From contig JAUVKS010000048.1 of assembly GCA_030596145.1 (NCBI GenBank), forward strand, positions 1 to 9,687: DNA of 9,687 nt. Direction: 5' to 3'. Numbering within the stretch: position 1 is the first letter of the stretch; every line of letters begins with the position of its first letter. Made by a program: the position numbers and the translations under genes. Of this stretch, positions 5,529 to 9,687 are shown in pieces. The notes under the pieces are model-generated. The model was not told the origin of the DNA. It saw nothing but the letters and a program-made list of their open reading frames with translations, and searched no databases. Origin of the DNA: Pseudomonadota bacterium. GTDB taxonomy: Bacteria > Desulfobacterota > Syntrophia > Syntrophales > JADFWA01.

Positions 5529-6176
5529 ATGGGACTATTCATCACCTTTGAAGGTATCGAAGGCTGTGGAAAGACTACCCAGATCAAAATGTTAGGGGAG
5601 CACCTAAACAGCGGGAATATTCCCTTTATCATAACTGAAGAACCCGGAGGAACCCCTCTCGGGCTTATGATAAGGGGAATACTTTTAAATGAGTGTTCTT
5701 TTGAAATATGCGCAGAATCGGAGGTTTTTCTCTTTTCTGCGGCCAGAGCACAACATGTAAAGGATGTCATCTTGCCTGCTTTTAAGGAGAAAAAAGTGGT
5801 TTTGTGCGACCGTTTTTGTGATGCCACCATCGCCTACCAGGGATTCGGGCGGGGCTTGGACGTGGATTTTATCCGGCAGATAAACGCAATTTCGTCCGGG
5901 CAGCTGAAACCGGATATGACCTTCCTCTTTGATGTTCCTGTCGAGGTTGGGCTCAAAAGGGCTATGGAGCGGATATCCAGAGTTAAGGATGTTCCCAGGG
6001 AGGACCGCTTTGAAATGGAGGAGATAGAATTTCACAAGAAAGTCAGAGAAGGTTATCTCTTCCTTGCTAAAAGTGAGCCTGAAAGATTCAGGATAATAGA
6101 TGGTTCAAAAGATATCTCGGCGGTTCATCATGAGGTGTGCTCCCAGATATCGGCTCTCATCGATGAGCGTGAGTGA
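5529..6176 (+). CDS. tmk: Thymidylate kinase (dTMP kinase)
   Basis: The enzyme phosphorylates dTMP to dTDP with ATP, a required step in dTTP synthesis. The 215-residue length is normal for the family. The P-loop is EGIEGCGKTT (residues 8-17), then EEPGGT (37-42), SAARAQHV, the substrate motif DRFCDATIAYQGFGRGLD (94-111), and a lid segment with R150...PREDRFEMEEIEFHKKVREGY. The residue before EPGGT is Glu37 where many bacterial enzymes have Arg (TREPGGT). ATG 5529 is preferred over ATG 5523 and the distant TTG 5475: it is 9 bases after AAGGA (5515-5519) and gives the usual MGLFITFEGIEG start. holB starts 4 bases after its stop, so the two are probably translated from one mRNA. Confidence 0.96.
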   Translation: MGLFITFEGIEGCGKTTQIKMLGEHLNSGNIPFIITEEPGGTPLGLMIRGILLNECSFEICAESEVFLFSAARAQHVKDVILPAFKEKKVVLCDRFCDATIAYQGFGRGLDVDFIRQINAISSGQLKPDMTFLFDVPVEVGLKRAMERISRVKDVPREDRFEMEEIEFHKKVREGYLFLAKSEPERFRIIDGSKDISAVHHEVCSQISALIDERE

Positions 6177-6180
6177 ATCC

Positions 6181-7173
6181 ATGTCATTCAACGACGTTTA
6201 TGGCCAGGACAAACAGATAGCTATTTTGAGGAATTCCATGGAAAGAGGGCGTGTTCCCCATGCCTATCTTTTTTATGGAACAAAAGGAATAGGGAAAAGG
6301 ACGACATCAGAGATCTTCGCTAAGGCACTGAACTGTCTGGAAGGGAATCTCGATTCATGTGATAGGTGTTCATCTTGTCTAAAGATAGACCACGGGAACC
6401 ATCCCGATGTTATAACCATAGAACCTGAAGGGAATTTCATAAAGATAAATGCTATAAAAGATCTCCGAAGCCAGATGAAATTCAGACCACTTGAAGGGCG
6501 TAAGCGGGTTTTCATAATGGTAGATGCGGATAAAATGAATAATGTTTCCGCTAATTCCCTCCTGAAGACACTTGAGGAACCATCCCCCTCCAATATTTTG
6601 ATATTAATTACATCTCGCCACTATCTGCTTCCTGCAACGGTTCTTTCCCGATGCCAGCAGCTGAGCTTCAATCCGATACGAAGGGATACGATCGCTTCAT
6701 TTTTGGAGAGAAGATTGTCTCTGGACAGAGAATCGGCTTGTTTGCTCGCTTCGTCATCCGGTGGGAGCATCGGGAGGGCTCTGGAAATGAATAAAGACTC
6801 ATACCTGACATTCAGAAATGAGATAATCGAGAAGCTTTCTTCCGGCAATACTAAAGACCCCCTTAAGTTCTTGTCCCTTATGGGCGATTTCGGGAAAGAG
6901 AGAAAGGAGGTCACTGAGAGACTCGACATATTGAGATCCTGGTATAGAGACATACTTGTATACAGGGAAACGGGCGAGACGGAAAGTTTGGTCCATCAGG
7001 ATCGCGTTGAGACGATAAAAGATTTTGCTGAGAGGCTGTCGGGATCTAATATTTTGAAAAGCATAGGGACGATAAATCGTGCTTCCAGCGCTATAGAACA
7101 GAATGCCAATAGAGATTTGGCTCTGGAGTGGATGATGTTCAGGCTTGCAAGTGTTATCACTATCGGGACATGA
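6181..7173 (+). CDS. holB: DNA polymerase III delta' subunit (clamp-loader)
   Basis: This is an AAA+ subunit of the clamp loader that places the beta sliding clamp on DNA. It is 330 residues long. The N-terminal part has the family start SFNDVYGQDKQIAILR, a P-loop GTKGIGKRT (33-41), and a four-cysteine zinc module C52, C60, C63, C66 (CDRCSSC). The Walker B region is VFIMVDADKM (110-119). It is followed by NSLLKTLEEPSPSN and the clamp-loader motif TVLSRCQ with SRC at 156-158. The C-terminal 130 residues form the helical collar region. ATG 6181 fits the family start; ATG 6163 would overlap tmk by 14 bases and add MSVSES, and neither has a strong Shine-Dalgarno. tmk-holB-ricT order is seen in Firmicutes and also in deltaproteobacteria. 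Distinction from DnaX rests on length, lone-gene context and tmk/ricT neighbours. Confidence 0.93.
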   Translation: MSFNDVYGQDKQIAILRNSMERGRVPHAYLFYGTKGIGKRTTSEIFAKALNCLEGNLDSCDRCSSCLKIDHGNHPDVITIEPEGNFIKINAIKDLRSQMKFRPLEGRKRVFIMVDADKMNNVSANSLLKTLEEPSPSNILILITSRHYLLPATVLSRCQQLSFNPIRRDTIASFLERRLSLDRESACLLASSSGGSIGRALEMNKDSYLTFRNEIIEKLSSGNTKDPLKFLSLMGDFGKERKEVTERLDILRSWYRDILVYRETGETESLVHQDRVETIKDFAERLSGSNILKSIGTINRASSAIEQNANRDLALEWMMFRLASVITIGT

Positions 7174-7207
7174 CCAGTTGCGTTTTGGCACCTTTCTTAT
7201 CGTTTTG

Positions 7208-7256
7208 AATTTTTGTCATTTGGTATTGTTTCGTATTTCGAATTTCCGGTTTATCC
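7208..7256. repeat. Degenerate TTTCGAA-type heptamer tract in the holB-ricT spacer
   Basis: TTTCGTA, TTTCGAA, TTTCCGG and TTTATCC are four consecutive 7-bp units at 7229-7256. They are preceded by T-rich heptamers of weaker similarity from about 7208. The frame of ricT happens to stay open across them back to TTG 7213, which would encode a non-conserved leader. No hairpin or promoter is clear in the rest of the spacer (7174-7275). Confidence 0.5.
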
Positions 7257-7262
7257 GGGTTG

Positions 7263-7266
7263 GGAG
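7263..7266 (+). promoter_or_regulatory. Shine-Dalgarno deciding the ricT start
   Basis: GGAG within GGGAGATAA lies 9 bases before TTG 7276. The upstream TTG 7213 has no comparable site and would add 21 residues encoded mostly by heptamer repeat. Confidence 0.6.
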
Positions 7267-7275
7267 ATAAAATCG

Positions 7276-8106
7276 TTGAAAAACATTGTAGGTATAAAGT
7301 TCAGCAAAAAAGGTAAGATGTATAGCTTTAATGCCGACAATCTTCAATTAAAGAAGAATGACAGTGTGATTGTAAATACCGATAGTGGCTTGGCAATTGG
7401 GACTGTTGTAACGGATGTCGAATCTCTTCCTCTGCATAAGCTACCAACTAATCTCAAAAAGATTGTACGCAAGACCACAGAGGAGGATTTGAGGATAAAA
7501 AAGGAAAATCAGGGGCTTGAAAAAGAAGCTTTCCAGTTTTGTCTTAGAAGGATAAGAGAGAGGAAGCTTCCCATGAAGTTGGTTGATGTTGAGTGTCTCT
7601 TCGATAAAAGTAAAACAACATTCTGTTTTACTGCGGAAAACAGAGTTGATTTTCGGGAGCTTGTGAAAGATCTTGTTCAAAAATTCAGGACAAGAATTGA
7701 GCTAAGGCAAATAGGGGTGAGAAATAGTGCCCGTATATTTGGGGGCATCGGAGTATGTGGCAGGGAAGTTTGCTGTGCCAGTTTTCTCCCTATTATTGAT
7801 CGTGTATCGGTAAAGATGGCAAAAGAACAGAGTGTGTCGCTGAATCCTGAGAAGATTTCGGGACTTTGCGGAAGACTTATGTGCTGTCTTGCCTTTGAGT
7901 ATGATTCTTACCTTGATATGGCAAGGTCTATGCCTAAATGCGGCAAGAATATAAATACGGTCGAGGGGCGTGGTAAAGTGATAAGACAAAACATTCCTCA
8001 AGGCAAGATTACCGTTGAACTGGAAGATGGAAAGGAAATAGATATTGACATAAAAGATGTAACTGCTCAGCCACAAAGTCACCAAGGCACAAAGTGTAGA
8101 AATTAA
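7276..8106 (+). CDS. ricT: PSP1-domain protein of the RicT (YaaT) family
   Basis: The 276-residue protein from TTG 7276 begins KNIVGIKFSKKGKMYSFNAD, matching the usual start of the family. The PSP1 region covers about residues 60-180 (...KKIVRKTTEEDLRIKKENQ...GVRNSARIFGGIGVCGREVCC). Two conserved cysteine groups follow one another: C161, C166, C167 (GVCGREVCC) and C198, C203, C204 (GLCGRLMCC), plus C222. In Bacillus, RicT joins RicA and RicF in an Fe-S complex that affects RNA processing by RNase Y and phosphorelay; the partners are not encoded here. The family is often found directly after holB, as here, and near the methionyl-tRNA synthetase gene. The last residues (PQSHQGTKC) are encoded by an 8-bp repeat that runs to the stop, so the natural C-terminus is probably just after the DIDIKDVT segment. 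Confidence 0.9.
   Translation: MKNIVGIKFSKKGKMYSFNADNLQLKKNDSVIVNTDSGLAIGTVVTDVESLPLHKLPTNLKKIVRKTTEEDLRIKKENQGLEKEAFQFCLRRIRERKLPMKLVDVECLFDKSKTTFCFTAENRVDFRELVKDLVQKFRTRIELRQIGVRNSARIFGGIGVCGREVCCASFLPIIDRVSVKMAKEQSVSLNPEKISGLCGRLMCCLAFEYDSYLDMARSMPKCGKNINTVEGRGKVIRQNIPQGKITVELEDGKEIDIDIKDVTAQPQSHQGTKCRN
8071..8094. repeat. Three octamers NCACNAAG inside the ricT 3' end (left arm of an inverted pair)
   Basis: CCACAAAG, TCACCAAG and GCACAAAG are consecutive. They are in frame with ricT and supply its C-terminal tail. The segment 8080-8095 pairs with 8186-8201 downstream over 16 bases, with one G-T pair. Confidence 0.8.
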
Positions 8107-8112
8107 TTTTAT

Positions 8113-8140
8113 TTCCCCATAATCTCCGGGGAATTTTATT
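8113..8140 (+). terminator. Weak intrinsic-terminator-like hairpin after ricT
   Basis: The stem TTCCCC (8113-8118) pairs with GGGGAA (8128-8133) around a 9-nt loop, followed by TTTTATT. The stem is only 6 bp, so it would be a weak terminator. Its place 7 bases after the ricT stop and just before a promoter for metG supports this reading. Confidence 0.5.
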
Positions 8141-8149
8141 AATCAAATG

Positions 8150-8178
8150 TGCATAGTTATCATAAATTATGATATAAT
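8150..8178 (+). promoter_or_regulatory. Probable extended -10 promoter of metG
   Basis: TGATATAAT (8170-8178) is a perfect TGn-TATAAT extended -10. A poor -35 (TGCATA, 8150-8155, three matches to TTGACA) sits at 17-bp spacing, which is tolerable for an extended -10 promoter. The predicted transcription start is near 8185, giving a leader of about 55 bases before the metG ATG. The surroundings are very AT-rich. Confidence 0.6.
8158..8174. promoter_or_regulatory. 17-bp perfect dyad overlapping the metG promoter
   Basis: TATCATAA, one central A, then TTATGATA form an exact inverted repeat covering the spacer and the extended -10. The position fits an operator for a dimeric repressor. AT-rich dyads also arise by chance, and no regulator gene is nearby. 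Confidence 0.45.
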
Positions 8179-8186
8179 TTTAGTGA

Positions 8187-8202
8187 CTTTGTGTCTTGGT
8201 GG
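8187..8202. repeat. Two inverted octamers CTTNGTGN in the metG leader (right arm of the pair)
   Basis: CTTTGTGT and CTTGGTGG are reverse-complement versions of the octamers at the ricT 3' end. They fall at the predicted 5' end of the metG transcript. Base pairing with the ricT arm would enclose the terminator-like hairpin and promoter in a 90-base loop. Confidence 0.75.
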
Positions 8203-8240
8203 CTGAATAATTGTTAAAAGATTTGTAAAAGGAATTTGTC

Positions 8241-9687
8241 ATGGAAAAAACATTCTATATTACAACTCCAATATACTACGTAAACGCTTCCCCACATATC
8301 GGCCATGCTTACACCACAATAGTCGCTGATGTGATGACAAGGTTTTACCGCCTGTCCGGTTACAGGACATTTTTCATGACGGGTACCGATGAACATGGAG
8401 ACAAGATTGCCGAAGCTGCTGAAGAAGCTAATGAAACTCCTCAGGCATACGCAGATAGAATCAGTGCCCAATTCAGAGATCTCTGGCCCCAGCTCGCGAT
8501 AACCAACGACTATTTCATCCGTACAACCGATGAAGATCATATCAGAATGGTCAGTTTGATCTTGCAGAAGGTCTACGATGCGGGGGATATCTATTTCGGA
8601 AAATATGAAGGATATTACTGTGTCGGGTGTGAGCGATTCTATAAGGAACCGGAATTGGAGGACGGTAAATGTCCCGATCACCAGACAGCCCCGGAATACA
8701 GGGAAGAGAGCAATTATTTTTTTAAGATGAGCAAATATCAGGACTGGCTGATTCAATATATAAAGGATAACCCCGATTTTATCAGACCGGAAAGATATAA
8801 AAATGAAGTCCTTGCCTTCCTTAAAGAACCTCTGGAGGATCTGTGCATATCAAGACCTAAAACACGGCTTACTTGGGGCATAACTCTTCCCTTTGACGAA
8901 GATTATGTGACTTATGTCTGGTTTGATGCCCTCATCAATTATATTAGTGGCCTGGAATATCCTGATGGGAAAAATTTCAAGACTTTCTGGCCCGTCTCCG
9001 AGCATCTGATAGCCAAGGATATCCTGAAGCCTCATGGTATTTACTGGCCCACAATGCTAAAAGCGGCCGGGATAGATCCCTTCAGACATTTGAACGTACA
9101 CGGCTACTGGAACATCAATGCAGGCAAGATGTCAAAGAGCAGGGGAACCGTCGTAAGGCCCCTGGAACTAAAGGATAAATACGGTCTGGACGCATTCAGG
9201 TATTTTCTGCTAAGGGATATGGTCTTCGGCCTCGATTCAAATTTCAGCGAGGACAATTTTGTCCAGAGACTCAACTCAGATCTCGCGAACGACCTGGGAA
9301 ATCTGGTGAGCAGAATTTTAACAATGGCGGTAAAATATTGCGATGGGAAGGTACCCGACACCAATGCCTCTCCGGAAGAGGATAATACTCTCATCAAAAC
9401 GGCAGAAAAAACCCTCTCCGAAGTGGAGTCGTCTTTTCCAAAGCTGGTCTTTCATAAGGCATTGCTTTCCATCTGGGATTTTATCAACACCACGAATAAA
9501 TACATTGTAGAGAACGAACCCTGGTTACTGGCAAAAGACCCCAAGGCCCGGGGAAGGCTGGAGGCAGTCATATATAATCTGCTGGAAGCTCTGCGCGTGG
9601 TTGCCGTTCTCATATCCCCCTTTATGCCAGATACCTCAGAAAAGATAATGAGCAGAATCGGGATAGAAGACATTCAGTCTCGGGATT
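8241..9687 (+). CDS. metG: Methionyl-tRNA synthetase, 3' end cut off by the window
   Basis: The enzyme charges tRNA-Met with methionine using ATP. There are 482 codons, open to the window edge. The class I motifs are HIGH at 19-22 and KMSKS at 296-300. A single zinc knuckle is formed by C127, C130, C144 and H147 (YYCVGCERF...KCPDH), the arrangement of the Thermus-type enzyme. Other typical segments are TGTDEHG (47-53), YVWFDALINY (225-234) and LNVHGYW (284-290). The anticodon-binding helical domain starts near residue 340 and contains NTTNKYIVENEPW (416-428); the window ends before any C-terminal EMAP/Trbp111-like domain would appear. ATG 8241 has the Shine-Dalgarno AAAGGAA seven bases upstream. 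It lies 134 bases after ricT, separated by a likely terminator and its own promoter. Confidence 0.97.
   Translation, partial: MEKTFYITTPIYYVNASPHIGHAYTTIVADVMTRFYRLSGYRTFFMTGTDEHGDKIAEAAEEANETPQAYADRISAQFRDLWPQLAITNDYFIRTTDEDHIRMVSLILQKVYDAGDIYFGKYEGYYCVGCERFYKEPELEDGKCPDHQTAPEYREESNYFFKMSKYQDWLIQYIKDNPDFIRPERYKNEVLAFLKEPLEDLCISRPKTRLTWGITLPFDEDYVTYVWFDALINYISGLEYPDGKNFKTFWPVSEHLIAKDILKPHGIYWPTMLKAAGIDPFRHLNVHGYWNINAGKMSKSRGTVVRPLELKDKYGLDAFRYFLLRDMVFGLDSNFSEDNFVQRLNSDLANDLGNLVSRILTMAVKYCDGKVPDTNASPEEDNTLIKTAEKTLSEVESSFPKLVFHKALLSIWDFINTTNKYIVENEPWLLAKDPKARGRLEAVIYNLLEALRVVAVLISPFMPDTSEKIMSRIGIEDIQSRD

Noticed and set aside
6100..6180. Upstream starts for holB at 6100, 6130 and 6163
   Set aside because: They overlap tmk and add non-conserved residues; ATG 6181 gives the typical SFNDVYGQ start.
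7213..7275. TTG 7213 as the ricT start
   Set aside because: It has no ribosome binding site and the added leader is heptamer repeat; TTG 7276 has GGAG nine bases upstream and the conserved N-terminus.

Overview
This window is a compact block of bacterial chromosome with every recognisable gene on the + strand. It holds nine genes plus short intergenic repeats; the first gene (dxs) lacks its 5' end and the last (metG) lacks its 3' end. I see no rRNA, tRNA, CRISPR array, phage gene or transposase. Three things together suggest an anaerobic, Desulfobacterota-like (deltaproteobacterial) organism: a clostridial-type 2[4Fe-4S] ferredoxin, the order tmk-holB-ricT-metG, and repeats built on ATTCCCG...CGGGAAT. 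This taxonomic placement is an inference; nothing in the sequence proves it.

Region 1 (1-4240) is isoprenoid and ribosome related. It has the C-terminal three quarters of DXS (entry enzyme of the MEP pathway), then a TlyA-family rRNA 2'-O-methyltransferase, then one continuous 574-codon gene. That gene encodes a complete IspH (last MEP enzyme, three Fe-S cysteines intact) fused to a complete nine-helix UbiA-type membrane prenyltransferase. The fusion is the most striking item in the window.

Region 2 (4241-5464) has a small lipoprotein of unknown role, an Nfu/NifU C-terminal-type iron-sulfur carrier and an 8-Cys ferredoxin. The last two could supply the cluster and the electrons that IspH needs (inference).

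Region 3 (5465-9687) is the housekeeping block: thymidylate kinase (tmk), DNA polymerase III delta' (holB), a PSP1/RicT protein and methionyl-tRNA synthetase (metG). The first three are tightly packed and probably co-transcribed. metG appears to have its own extended -10 promoter overlapped by a 17-bp dyad.

The spacers are unusually rich in short repeats: a perfect hairpin that contains the dxs stop codon; 7-bp-period tracts after tlyA, before ispH, after the lipoprotein gene and before ricT; a 133-bp MITE-like element; a 53-bp palindromic element; and 8-bp-period repeats in inverted orientation around the metG promoter. Several run into gene 3' ends and encode the last residues of TlyA and RicT. 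I found no new defence or mobile system. The points worth following are the IspH-UbiA fusion and the repeat architecture.
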